From assembly GCA_913058255.1 (NCBI GenBank), contig CAJXQU010000009.1, positions 1 to 64,000 of the forward strand: 64,000 nt of DNA, written 5' to 3'. Of the stretch, positions 35,963-44,738 are shown piece after piece. The notes under the pieces are model-generated. The model worked only from the letters and a program-made list of their open reading frames with translations. It was not told where the DNA came from and made no database searches. A program made the position numbers and the translations under genes. The DNA comes from an uncultured Pseudomonadota bacterium. Lineage in GTDB: Bacteria > Pseudomonadota > Gammaproteobacteria > CAJXQU01. Each line of letters starts with the position of its first letter. Positions within the stretch are counted from its first letter, which is position 1.

Positions 35963-35978
35963 CTATTTTTTAGTTATG

Positions 35979-36450
35979 TGTAATGGTCAACTAAACTTGG
36001 AGACTTGTTTAGGCGCCTTTCAGTAATTTCCTTTCATATTCCACAGGTGAAATATTTCATAATTTATAATGTCGTCGTTTTTGATTATAAAACGGTTCAA
36101 TATAATCAATAATATCCGCAATAGCCTGGCTTCTAATTTGATAACGACGATAGTTCACTTGCTCTGATTTCAGGCTTCTAAAAAAGCGTTCGGTCGCCGC
36201 ATTATCCAGGCAATTTCCAGCGCGACTCATGCTGGATGTTAAGCCATGCTCTTTCAGCGCATGTTGAAAGGCTTCGCTCGTATATTGAACACCCTGATCA
36301 CTGTGAAAACACACACGGTCTTCCGGCTGACGTTTATGGACAGCCAGGCGTAATGCACGTGTCGTGAGTTCGCTATTGGGTTTGTCCGAGAAGGCCCAGC
36401 TGATCACTTTACGTGAACACAAATCCATTAGACCAGAACAGACATACAAG
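35979..36450 (-). mobile_element. IS3-family remnant (3' end only)
   Basis: One terminal repeat (TGTAATGGTCAAC, similar to the ends of the IS at 8063) followed inward by the 3' third of orfB. orfA and the rest of orfB are missing; similarity stops at about 36450, where truncated ardA sequence begins. The junction looks like a deletion or recombination point. Confidence 0.8.
36009..36449 (-). pseudogene. IS3-family transposase OrfB fragment
   Basis: The C-terminal part of the DDE domain: VCSGLMDLCSRKVISWAFSDK, FHSDQGVQYTS, and the Glu region ATERFFRSLKSEQ. An in-frame TGA at 36057 interrupts the end (HYKL*NISPVEYERKLL), and the 5' two-thirds are gone. Inactive. Confidence 0.85.
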
Positions 36451-36464
36451 ACCAGATTAATTCT

Positions 36465-36857
36465 ATGTTGGTATCAAGCCCTGAAGAGGATGCAGAAGAA
36501 TATGCAATTCATGATTACGAGGGGTTTGGCAGTTACAGCTTGGGAGAGTATGAAGGGATAGACAGTGCGCAGGAGGTTGCTTGTTTTATCGAGGAGCACG
36601 GCGAGCTAGGCGCGGAGTTACTTGGTTATTACAGCGATATCGACGAGGCACGAAAAGCCGTAGACGAAAGTTATTGTGGGTGTCATACCAGTGTGGCGGA
36701 TTATGCCCAAGAGCTAACCGAGGACACCGGCAATATTCCAAGCCACTTAGAAATGTATATCGACTATGAGCGCATGGGGCGTGATATGGAGCTAGGCGGC
36801 GACATCTTTACAATTGAAACAGGCTATCAGGAAGTGCATATATTTTGGAGCCATTAA
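36465..36857 (+). pseudogene. ardA: ArdA antirestriction protein, 5'-truncated
   Basis: The 130 residues match ArdA from just before the middle of its first domain to the end: DAEEYAIHDYEGFGSY, DESYCGCHTSVADYAQEL, MYIDYERMGRDMEL and a final VHIFW. ArdA mimics B-form DNA and blocks type I restriction enzymes. About 40-45 N-terminal residues are missing, replaced by the IS3 remnant, and no ribosome site precedes the ATG. The acidic composition is preserved. It marks a plasmid or conjugative-element origin for this region. Confidence 0.8.
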
Positions 36858-36864
36858 AAAAGTG

Positions 36865-36889
36865 AAGCCCCTGCTACGGTGGGGGCTTT
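36865..36889 (+). terminator. Hairpin after ardA
   Basis: AAGCCCC / GGGGCTT stem followed by TAATC. GC-rich stem with a short T stretch; a plausible ardA terminator. Confidence 0.55.
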
Positions 36890-36900
36890 AATCTACCCCG

Positions 36901-36986
36901 CTTTTGGGGCTCAGCGGCCTATCGGCCTTAATTGCTCATACTTCGCTTGTATTGTCTCGTGCCCGAGCCAAACTGAGCCCCAAAAG
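36901..36986. repeat. 86-bp inverted-repeat element, structured
   Basis: Perfect 14-bp arms CTTTTGGGGCTCAG (36901) and CTGAGCCCCAAAAG (36973) enclose 58 bp that contains a second small hairpin (GGCC TATC GGCC). Its size resembles a recombination or transfer site, but it lacks the conserved integron attC end motifs I would expect. Identity unknown. Confidence 0.6.
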
Positions 36987-37068
36987 TTTAAATAATGCTG
37001 GCCTTGGGCAGTGTAAGTACCCAAAGACGCTATTTATTAAACCTTCCAGTTTGTATTTTGATTTATTT

Positions 37069-37161
37069 ACGGCGTTTATCGCCGTGAAAAATAATATTAG
37101 TAAACTTTTTCGGTTTGTGTTAGTTTGATATTTATAAATTATACGGCGTTTTACGCCGTAT
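37069..37161. promoter_or_regulatory. Paired inverted-repeat operators of the abiE operon
   Basis: Two related palindromes, ACGGCG-TTTAT-CGCCGT (37069-37085) and ATACGGCG-TTTTA-CGCCGTAT (37141-37161), are centred about 74 bp apart and end about 70 bp before the antitoxin gene. Autoregulated abiE operons are known to use two inverted repeats bound cooperatively by AbiEi, which fits this arrangement. Confidence 0.75.
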
Positions 37162-37229
37162 ATATCGGTAGTGATAAACTATTGAGCGATTTTAGCAGGC
37201 TTAACGGCCAAGAATACTAAGAAAGGTAA

Positions 37230-38075
37230 GTGCGCTTGGTTAATAGCATGACTTCAAAGGGTGATGGTGTAAAAGGGACTTATAAGCAGTCACTTAAAGC
37301 GCTTCTGCCTTATGGCATGTTGGCCACGAAGAAGTGGCTAGCAGAACAAGGCTTGAGCGCCCATGCCATAGACAATGCGGTTAAAACTGAAACCTTGTTG
37401 CTGCTGGCAACGGGGGTATACAGCCAGTATTCCCGCTCTGTGAGTTGGGAAGGTGTGGTTGCCTCTATGCAGCGTATGGACAAGGTCGAGGGTACTGATG
37501 TGCCGCCTGCCGTGGTAGGTGGGCTATCAGCGCTTTCTTTATCTGGTTTGTCGCAGTATCTGTCATTAGGCAATCAGCCGCATATCCACCTATACGCGGT
37601 AGGTAAGCTACCAACATGGTTAGTGCGTTTGTCGCTGCCTGTAGAGTTTGAAGGACACAGTACAAGCAAGCTATGGCCTGAAAGCCTTTTGATGGATAAG
37701 GTTTTCATCAAAGAGCATGAGTGGGGGGTGGAATTGCCTCCTGTGTATTTCTCATGCCCTGAGAAAGCCATATTGGAATTATTGATCGACTTGCCAGATA
37801 GAGTGACGTTTGAGCATGCCGATGAGTTAATGCAGGGGTTAGTGAACCTGTCGCCCAGAAAGCTCGATACACTTTTGAAAGCCTGTAAAAGCGTAAAGGC
37901 CAAGCGATTGTTTTTCTGGATGGCAAAGCGCCAAGCCTATCCTTGGTTTAGCAAACTAAACGTCAAGGATTATGACTTAGGCTCAGGTAAGCGCGTTGTG
38001 GCTAAAGGCGGAAAGCTGGATGCGGATTATTTAATCACCGTGCCGTCGCATATGGCATTGAACAGTGAAGATTAG
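37230..38075 (+). CDS. abiEi: AbiEi-type antitoxin, type IV toxin-antitoxin system
   Basis: 281 residues. An N-terminal winged-helix region (about 20-80; LLPYGMLATKKWLAEQGLS) and the AbiEi C-terminal domain (CPEKAILELLIDLPDRVTFEHADELMQGL) are recognisable. The antitoxin binds its own promoter and neutralises the partner nucleotidyltransferase without forming a complex with it. The GTG at 37230 has AAAGG just before; the ATG at 37248 is an alternative start. It precedes the toxin gene by 17 bp. GC is visibly higher than in flanking genes, supporting horizontal origin. Confidence 0.88.
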   Translation: MRLVNSMTSKGDGVKGTYKQSLKALLPYGMLATKKWLAEQGLSAHAIDNAVKTETLLLLATGVYSQYSRSVSWEGVVASMQRMDKVEGTDVPPAVVGGLSALSLSGLSQYLSLGNQPHIHLYAVGKLPTWLVRLSLPVEFEGHSTSKLWPESLLMDKVFIKEHEWGVELPPVYFSCPEKAILELLIDLPDRVTFEHADELMQGLVNLSPRKLDTLLKACKSVKAKRLFFWMAKRQAYPWFSKLNVKDYDLGSGKRVVAKGGKLDADYLITVPSHMALNSED

Positions 38076-38092
38076 AGATAAGGATATTGAGG

Positions 38093-39004
38093 ATGGATAG
38101 AAGCAGTATGTATTACAAGCAAGTGCAGTTGTTGATGCAGGTTTTGCCCTTCGTCGCGAAACAGACCTGCTTTGCGCTTAAAGGTGGAACGGCTATCAAC
38201 CTCTTTGTAAGAGAGTTTCCACGCTTGTCTGTCGATATTGATCTGGTTTATCTGCCTATGAAAGCCCGTGATGAGGCTTTGGATGAGATTTGTGAGGCTT
38301 TGGATGTCATTAGTGCTGATTTAAAAATCGCGTTCAAAGATGCGGAGATAACCGAAGCTTATAAATCGAAACGTGATTCGTTGAGGCTCATCGTTGCGCG
38401 CAACGGGGTTCAAATTAAAGTGGAGCTTTCTCCAGTGTTACGTGGAACGGTTTACGAGCCGCGTCTTATGGAAGTTTGCGAAGCTGTTGAAGAAGAGTTC
38501 GGTTACGTTGAAGTACCCGTGGTGGCACTAGCTGATCTTTACGCCGGAAAAATCTGTGCGGCATTGGATAGGCAGCATCCAAGAGACTTATTCGATGTTA
38601 AGTGGCTTTTAGATAATGAAGGCTTAACGGATGAAATACGCAAAGCCTTTCTCGTGTATTTATCGAGCCACAATCGGCCTATGGCCGAACTGCTGAAGCC
38701 GCAATGCAAAGAGTTATCGACCATTTACGCAGGTGAGTTTGCAAACATGGCCGAGACGGATGTACCGCTAGAAGAGCTGGTGGCTGTTAGAGAGCGTTTG
38801 GTCGAACTTATTCACCAAGGGCTAACAGAAAGCGAGAAGAGTTTCCTTCTATCGTTTAAAAACCGTGAGCCAGATTGGGCGTTGCTTGGTTTAGATGGTG
38901 TAAGTGAACTTCCGGCCATTAAGTGGAAGCAGATTAATCTGGCTAAGATGCCGGAGAATAAACATAAGTTGGCATTAGAAAAGCTGAAAGGCATTTTGGC
39001 GTAG
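38093..39004 (+). CDS. abiEii: AbiEii-type nucleotidyltransferase toxin
   Basis: 303 residues from ATG 38093 (the tracked TTG at 38087 is two codons earlier; AAGGA lies eight bases before the ATG). The start MDRSSMYYKQVQLL and the nucleotidyltransferase motif LKGGTAINLF...LSVDIDLVY (GG-x(n)-DxD) are intact, and DLYAGKICAALDRQHPRDLFD follows in the family's usual place. Such toxins transfer nucleotides and cause growth arrest, for example during phage infection. It is the second gene of the abiE operon; a short hairpin CCCC-GAA-GGGG lies downstream at 39051. Confidence 0.9.
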   Translation: MDRSSMYYKQVQLLMQVLPFVAKQTCFALKGGTAINLFVREFPRLSVDIDLVYLPMKARDEALDEICEALDVISADLKIAFKDAEITEAYKSKRDSLRLIVARNGVQIKVELSPVLRGTVYEPRLMEVCEAVEEEFGYVEVPVVALADLYAGKICAALDRQHPRDLFDVKWLLDNEGLTDEIRKAFLVYLSSHNRPMAELLKPQCKELSTIYAGEFANMAETDVPLEELVAVRERLVELIHQGLTESEKSFLLSFKNREPDWALLGLDGVSELPAIKWKQINLAKMPENKHKLALEKLKGILA

Positions 39005-39111
39005 TAGTGTATAGCGTGGCGGTTATTCGTTAGAATGACGCGCTTTTTAGCCCCGAAGGGGTAATTTAACAAACAAGTACAAATTTAAGTACAAATTAGG
39101 ATTTTGAAGGT

Positions 39112-40686
39112 ATGGGTGATAGCAATTTTATCAATGAAATCAATAAGAGACGCACGTTTGCTATCATCTCGCACCCAGATGCGGGTAAAACCACCGTTAC
39201 TGAAAAGCTACTTTACCTTGGTGGGGCTATTCAGGTTGCTGGTACTGTTAAGGCACGCAAAAGCAGCCGTCACGCGACATCAGATTGGATGGAGATTGAA
39301 AAACAAAGAGGGATTTCAGTGACCTCATCTGTCATGCAGTTTCCTTATAAGGATTGTGTTATCAATTTGTTAGATACTCCTGGGCATGCGGATTTTTCTG
39401 AAGATACCTATCGTGTTTTGACTGCGGTTGATGCGGCTCTGATGGTAATCGACTCAGCTAAAGGTGTTGAAGAACGTACTATAAAATTAATGGAAGTCTG
39501 TCGTCTACGTGATACACCAATCATAACTTTTATTAATAAGTTAGATCGGGACAGCAAAGATCCACTGGATCTATTAGATGAAGTTGAGAGTGTATTGAAA
39601 ATTGAATGTGCTCCCGTAACTTGGCCGATTGGATCAGGTAAGCAGTTCAAGGGCATTTTTAATATCAATAAGGATCAGACACGACTCTATCAGACTCAAA
39701 AGGGGCAGAGTGAATATATCTCAGGCCTACATAGTGATGAGTTGAAGGTTGCTATTGATGGTCAATATGATGAGCTTTGTGAAGGTGTCGAGCTGGTTGA
39801 TGGAGCAGGGCACGGATTCGATAAGGATGCGTTTCTTTCAGGTAAACAGACGCCCGTTTATTTTGGTACCGCATTGAATGGTTTCGGCCTTGAAGAGATG
39901 CTTGACTGTTTTCTAGAGCATGCTCCAACACCCGTTAAACGTGATGCTTTAACCCGTACGGTTGAACCTGATGAAGACAAGTTCACTGGCTTTGTATTTA
40001 AGATTCAAGCGAATATGGATCCCGCTCATCGTGACAGAATCGCATTTATGCGGATCTGTTCTGGGAAGTACACAAAAGGTATGAAGTCCAAGCAAGTACG
40101 TGTTGGAAAAGATTTACAAATACCTAATGCTTTAACTTTTTTAGCCGGTGCTAGGGAACACGCAGAGGAAGCTTATCCGGGCGATATTATTGGTATACAT
40201 AATCATGGAACCATTCAAATTGGTGATACTTTTACTCAGGGCGAGGATTTAAAATATACGGGTATTCCACACTTTGCCCCAGAGTTATTTCGACGTGTGA
40301 TTTTGAAAGATCCACTCAAATCTAAAGCACTACTCAAAGGTTTGATCCAATTAAGTGAAGAAGGTGCTACACAGCTATTTAGACCTATGAACAATAATGA
40401 TCTGGTCTTAGGTGCCGTTGGAATTCTCCAGTTTGATGTTGTCGCGTGGCGCCTAAAAAATGAATATAACGTCGAGTGTAAGTTCGATAATGTTCAGGTT
40501 GCAAAGGCACGTTGGGTTGAAAGTGCCGATGAAGCTATTTTACAAAAATTTAGAACTAAAGCTTTTGATAACTTAGCGATCGACGGCGCAGGAAACCTAA
40601 CGTATCTCGCACCAACAAGAGTGAACTTAGATTTAGCGAAAGAACGCTGGCCTGAAATTGAGTTCCATAGTACTCGAGAACATTAA
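39112..40686 (+). CDS. prfC: Peptide chain release factor 3
   Basis: 524 residues. Translational GTPase: G1 SHPDAGKTT, switch [23 protein letters not shown]3 [13 protein letters not shown]4 NKLDRD. Recycles RF1/RF2 after termination in the cytoplasm. Two 11-bp direct repeats (AAGTACAAATT, 39075 and 39087) lie just upstream, at the border of the abiE island. Length and order match family norms. A hairpin shared with the convergent rne gene follows. Confidence 0.95.
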   Translation: MGDSNFINEINKRRTFAIISHPDAGKTTVTEKLLYLGGAIQVAGTVKARKSSRHATSDWMEIEKQRGISVTSSVMQFPYKDCVINLLDTPGHADFSEDTYRVLTAVDAALMVIDSAKGVEERTIKLMEVCRLRDTPIITFINKLDRDSKDPLDLLDEVESVLKIECAPVTWPIGSGKQFKGIFNINKDQTRLYQTQKGQSEYISGLHSDELKVAIDGQYDELCEGVELVDGAGHGFDKDAFLSGKQTPVYFGTALNGFGLEEMLDCFLEHAPTPVKRDALTRTVEPDEDKFTGFVFKIQANMDPAHRDRIAFMRICSGKYTKGMKSKQVRVGKDLQIPNALTFLAGAREHAEEAYPGDIIGIHNHGTIQIGDTFTQGEDLKYTGIPHFAPELFRRVILKDPLKSKALLKGLIQLSEEGATQLFRPMNNNDLVLGAVGILQFDVVAWRLKNEYNVECKFDNVQVAKARWVESADEAILQKFRTKAFDNLAIDGAGNLTYLAPTRVNLDLAKERWPEIEFHSTREH

Positions 40687-40775
40687 GGCTTAAAGTAGTG
40701 TTGGTTGCCAACTGACTGAATCTCTAGCCTTTAAGGAAGCGCTTAGTCAAAAGGAAGTCAGGAATCATTTTATAA

Positions 40776-40804
40776 TTTACAAGGCCAATGACTGGCCTTG
40801 TAAA
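40776..40804. terminator. Bidirectional hairpin between prfC and rne
   Basis: 12-bp perfect stem (TTTACAAGGCCA / TGGCCTTGTAAA, loop ATGAC) between two convergent genes. The arms carry A and T ends that serve as short T-tracts in either direction. Confidence 0.75.
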
Positions 40805-40818
40805 TCATTCGGTATTAA

Positions 40819-43359
40819 TTAATCATTACCAATATCATCCAGTCCTTGTGAATAAGGACTACTAGAAGGCGTTTCTGCTTTCTTATCTACTTTGGGTTTT
40901 GAAGTAGGTTTTTCGGTCACAGTTTTCTCAGTTGTAACTTTCTCAGGCGTTGGTTTTGCTACAACAGCTTTCTCAGTTGTGACTTTCTCAGGGATAGGCT
41001 TTGCAACAACAACTTTCTCAGGCACGGACGCTTTCTTTTCCGCAGAACCTTCTTGCTTAACCACAGCTTTCTTTACAGGCAATTTAACTTCTGGTGTTGG
41101 AGCCTTCGCGATTGATACTTCTGTTGTCGTGCTTATTTTTTCTATTTTATCGGCAGCTTTGGCTTCAGGTTTCTTCTCAACAGGCTTTTGTGTACTCTCA
41201 GATGTCGTGGTGACTTTAGACTCTGAGTCTGTTGTAGTCTCAGTCTTTGCCGGTGTATCTTCTCGTTTACGATTGCGGTTTCTATGTGTTCTAGGTCCGC
41301 GTCGAGGTCGATCACCTCTTGTCTTATCTGTCGCAGTCACTTCGCTGCTAGTTTTCTGAGTATCTACTACAGACTGCTGACTACTCGTCTTATTTTCATC
41401 TGAACTCGACTGCTCAGCTCCATTCTGGTTGTCTCTATTTTGTGTGGTCTTAACTTGTGTCTTCTTGGAGGCAACTTTTTTCGAGCGTGTCTTTTTCGCT
41501 GCTACTTTCTTTTGAGCAGGCTGCTGCTGATTAGTGTTTTGTTCAGAACGACTACTGGTTTTCTTTCTGGGTTGTCGTCTTTGCGATGCTTTTTTCTTAG
41601 CGGCTGTTTTTTTAAGGTTCTCTTCTTGGTTAGAAGCAGTAGATGCTCCTGAAGTAAACAGGCTAGAGAACATACGTTTAATCAAACCGCCTTCTGACGA
41701 TTTTTGTGTGGTTGCATTTGGAGCTGCTAAAGTTGCTCCCGCAGGTTTTGGTGCTGTACGACTAATCTCTTGAACCGCCGCTTTTTCTCCCGTCGATTTT
41801 TCATTCAAGGTTTGGGAAGGGGAGCTTTCTTCTGTTACTTGTAGCTGATCATAGCTCGCTTCTTCTTTCCAGTCAGCAGCTTCCAATATCTGGTTACGGA
41901 ATCGCTCAACTGAATAATGAGGCGTTTGTAATTGAGGATTGGGGATCAGTAGCACATCAACACCAAGGCGTTTTTCTAAGCTAATGATTTCATCACGTTT
42001 TTCGTTGAGTAAAAAGGTCGCTGTATCGACAGGGAGCTGTACGACAACACGTCCAACACCATCCTTCATTGCTTCTTCTTGGATTATTCTTAGCAGAGAT
42101 AAGCCTAGCGAAGCAGTGCCACGTATCGTACCCAGTCCACTACAACGAGGACAAGTCTCATGTGTGCCTTCTATTAAAGAAGCGCTCAATCGTTGGCGTG
42201 ACATTTCTAACAAGCCAAACCTTGAAATCCGACCAATTTGCACGCGCGCACGATCAACCTTCAAAGCTTCCTTCAGGCGGTTTTCAACTTGGCGTTGGTT
42301 TTTTGAAGCCAACATATCGATAAAATCGATAACGACGAGACCACCAAGATCGCGTAAACGTAGTTGCCTAGCAACTTCATCAGCAGCTTCAAGGTTCGTG
42401 TTATGCGCTGTTTCTTCAATATCACCACCCTTAGTTGCACGAGCAGAGTTAATATCGATCGTTGTCAGTGCTTCTGTTGGCTCTATGACGATTGAACCGC
42501 CTGATGGAAGGCGAACTTCTCGACCAAAGGCAGTTTCGATCTGACTCTCTATTTGATAACGAGTGAACAGCGGTGTCGCATCTTGATAATGTTTAAGCTT
42601 ACGCAGATTATGTGGCATAACCTGTTCCATAAACTCAACAGCCTTGTCATAAAGTGCTTTATCATCAACCAATATTTCAGAGATATCATTGCGTAGATAA
42701 TCTCGAATAGCACGAATAATGACATCATGCTCTTGGTAAATAAGGAAAGGAGCGGACTTAGTCTCAGCAGCTTCTTCGATGGCTTTCCAAAGCTGCATGA
42801 GATAATCCAAATCCCATTGCAGTTCTTCTGATGCTTTACCAACACCCGCTGTGCGTAGAATGAGACCCATTCCTTCCGGAATTTCAAGCTCACTCATGGC
42901 CTTTTTAGATTCTTCACGATCAGAACCTTCAATTTGACGTGAAACACCACCCGCTCTGGGGTTGTTCGGCATAGCCACTAGGTAACGACCTGCCAAGCTT
43001 ATAAAAGTCGTTAATGCAGCACCCTTATTACCTCGTTCTTCTTTCTCAACTTGAACAATAATCTCTTGTCCTTCTTTGATCACGTCTTTTATTTTGACAC
43101 GACCACCACCAGAAGGAGAGTTATTAAAGACGGAGCGAGAGATTTCTTTTAGCGGTAAAAAACCGTGGCGTTCGGAGCCATAATCGACAAAGGCAGCTTC
43201 AAGACTCGGTTCGATCCTGATGATTTTAGCCTTGTAAACATTTGATTTCTTTTGTTCTTTTCCTGTGGATTCGATATCCAGATCGTAAAGCTTTTGCCCA
43301 TCCACAAGGGCTACACGCAACTCTTCCGGCTGAGTTGCGTTAATTATCATGCGTTTCAT
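40819..43359 (-). CDS. rne: Ribonuclease E
   Basis: 846 residues from the ATG at 43359 ([22 protein letters not shown], as in E. coli; AAGGAA upstream). The tracked start at 43383 adds eight unconserved residues. S1 domain about 35-120, RNase H-like and DNase I-like catalytic parts with VIDFIDM, and the zinc-link CPRCSG (about 405). The C-terminal half is Lys/Ala/Pro/Thr-rich, disordered, and ends with near-repeats of [15 protein letters not shown]. It processes and degrades RNA, anchored to the membrane and scaffolding the degradosome. Confidence 0.95.
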   Translation of the reverse strand: MKRMIINATQPEELRVALVDGQKLYDLDIESTGKEQKKSNVYKAKIIRIEPSLEAAFVDYGSERHGFLPLKEISRSVFNNSPSGGGRVKIKDVIKEGQEIIVQVEKEERGNKGAALTTFISLAGRYLVAMPNNPRAGGVSRQIEGSDREESKKAMSELEIPEGMGLILRTAGVGKASEELQWDLDYLMQLWKAIEEAAETKSAPFLIYQEHDVIIRAIRDYLRNDISEILVDDKALYDKAVEFMEQVMPHNLRKLKHYQDATPLFTRYQIESQIETAFGREVRLPSGGSIVIEPTEALTTIDINSARATKGGDIEETAHNTNLEAADEVARQLRLRDLGGLVVIDFIDMLASKNQRQVENRLKEALKVDRARVQIGRISRFGLLEMSRQRLSASLIEGTHETCPRCSGLGTIRGTASLGLSLLRIIQEEAMKDGVGRVVVQLPVDTATFLLNEKRDEIISLEKRLGVDVLLIPNPQLQTPHYSVERFRNQILEAADWKEEASYDQLQVTEESSPSQTLNEKSTGEKAAVQEISRTAPKPAGATLAAPNATTQKSSEGGLIKRMFSSLFTSGASTASNQEENLKKTAAKKKASQRRQPRKKTSSRSEQNTNQQQPAQKKVAAKKTRSKKVASKKTQVKTTQNRDNQNGAEQSSSDENKTSSQQSVVDTQKTSSEVTATDKTRGDRPRRGPRTHRNRNRKREDTPAKTETTTDSESKVTTTSESTQKPVEKKPEAKAADKIEKISTTTEVSIAKAPTPEVKLPVKKAVVKQEGSAEKKASVPEKVVVAKPIPEKVTTEKAVVAKPTPEKVTTEKTVTEKPTSKPKVDKKAETPSSSPYSQGLDDIGND

Positions 43360-43649
43360 TGTATGTTCCTTTAGTGCGCTCAACCTGCCTGACTTTATAT
43401 AAATATATAAGCGAGCGTTTCAGAGTTTAATAACCCTGGAAATTTAAGGGAGCGCTGTTGCAACCATTACCTTTTTTCCAAAGCTAATGGTTGATAATAT
43501 TCTGTGTATTGTTCGTAAGTCGCACTGTCTCTTTTCCGTTAGACTTGGTCATAAGTCTGGGACAGTCACTTTAATTATCTTCGTTTTAATGTCATCTTCA
43601 TTCTATGATGAGACGCTGTTTTTCTTTATAGACGACGGATGATAAGCAT
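43360..43649. other. Divergent rne / rluC leader region
   Basis: 290 bp holding both promoters and the rne 5' untranslated region. In E. coli the rne leader mediates autoregulation through a hairpin; I could not confidently place an equivalent hairpin here. Confidence 0.4.
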
Positions 43650-44678
43650 GTGATAATAGCAAGCTTGGATCTCATCAGCAACATGCCCTCGAAAAACTCA
43701 CAAAATAAATCACAAACAGGTCCTAAAAAATTGCCTGAGAACGAAGTCAGCTTTCAAAAAGTACAGTATCTAACGATAGATGCCGATCACGCTGATCGCC
43801 GGATAGACAACTTTTTATTTAACTTTTTAAAAAATATTCCTAAAGGCCGTGTCTATAAGATGCTGCGCAAAGGTGAAGTTCGGGTTAATAAAAAACGTAT
43901 CAAGACTAATTATCGCCTAATCGTAGGTGACCAAGTCAGGATCCCCCCTGTCTTTATAGAAGAAAACGTCGAGTTAAAAATACCGCTACGGGTTATAGAG
44001 CAGCTTGAAGCCAGTACTCTTTATGAAGACGATGCTTTTCTAATTATTAATAAACCTTCTGGTATCCCTGTTCATGCAGGTTCAGGCTTAAGTTTTGGCA
44101 TTATTGAAGCCATGCGCAGTATGCCTAAGTTTAAAGATAGCTATATAGAACTCGCTCACCGGCTTGATCGTGAGACTTCAGGCTGTCTTATACTCGTTAA
44201 GCAGCCATTAGTTTTGCGTCAAATGAATAAGTTGATTAAGGACAATAAAATGTCCAAGCATTATTTAACACTGGTTGATGGTATTTGGGAAGGTTCAAGC
44301 CAGATGGTTGACGCACCCTTGTCGAAAAACACCATGCGTGGTGGTGAAAGAGTTGTTCAAGTTAATAAAAGCGGAAAGTCTGCTCTCACCGAACTACAGC
44401 TTCAAAAGCGTTATTCAGCCTCATCTTTATTGAATGTCACCTTGCATACAGGTCGAACTCATCAAATCCGAGTGCATTGTGCACATATAGGCATGCCAAT
44501 TGCTGGTGATAACAAATACGGAAATGATGGTTTTAATAAAACAATGAAAACTTTTGGCTTGAAGCGTTTATTTTTACATGCAAGTCATTTAAGTTTCGAA
44601 CTTGAGAATTTTGATCGAATTACAGTTGAGGCGCCTTTATCTGAAGAGCTTCAACGAGTTCTCACATCGTTATCCTAA
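43650..44678 (+). CDS. rluC: 23S rRNA pseudouridine synthase RluC
   Basis: S4 domain (about 45-105; RIDNFLFNFLKNIPKGRVYKMLRKGEVRVNKKR) and a catalytic domain with HRLDRETSG, whose Asp is the nucleophile. It modifies helix positions of 23S rRNA. The GTG start at 43650 is tracked; the ATG at 43683 (MPSKNSQ) is equally possible because the first 35 residues are unconserved. It is divergent from rne, the arrangement seen in many gammaproteobacteria. Confidence 0.93.
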   Translation: MIIASLDLISNMPSKNSQNKSQTGPKKLPENEVSFQKVQYLTIDADHADRRIDNFLFNFLKNIPKGRVYKMLRKGEVRVNKKRIKTNYRLIVGDQVRIPPVFIEENVELKIPLRVIEQLEASTLYEDDAFLIINKPSGIPVHAGSGLSFGIIEAMRSMPKFKDSYIELAHRLDRETSGCLILVKQPLVLRQMNKLIKDNKMSKHYLTLVDGIWEGSSQMVDAPLSKNTMRGGERVVQVNKSGKSALTELQLQKRYSASSLLNVTLHTGRTHQIRVHCAHIGMPIAGDNKYGNDGFNKTMKTFGLKRLFLHASHLSFELENFDRITVEAPLSEELQRVLTSLS

Positions 44679-44738
44679 AATAATATTCCTAACTCAATAT
44701 TTTTATAAATATTTAAATTTAAAGATAAGAACTTAAGT

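Noticed and set aside
36901-36986. Integron attC site
   Set aside because: Size and symmetry fit, but the expected conserved outer boxes at the ends are missing.
40860-41070. CRISPR-like repeats
   Set aside because: The repeats encode the protein repeats of RNase E, are imperfect and lack unique spacers. No CRISPR array was seen elsewhere.
40892-41359. 155-residue ORF opposite rne
   Set aside because: It is the shadow of the repetitive low-complexity tail of RNase E; no domain and no ribosome site.
41939-42544. 201-residue ORF opposite rne
   Set aside because: Lies antisense to the conserved catalytic half of RNase E; codon shadow only.
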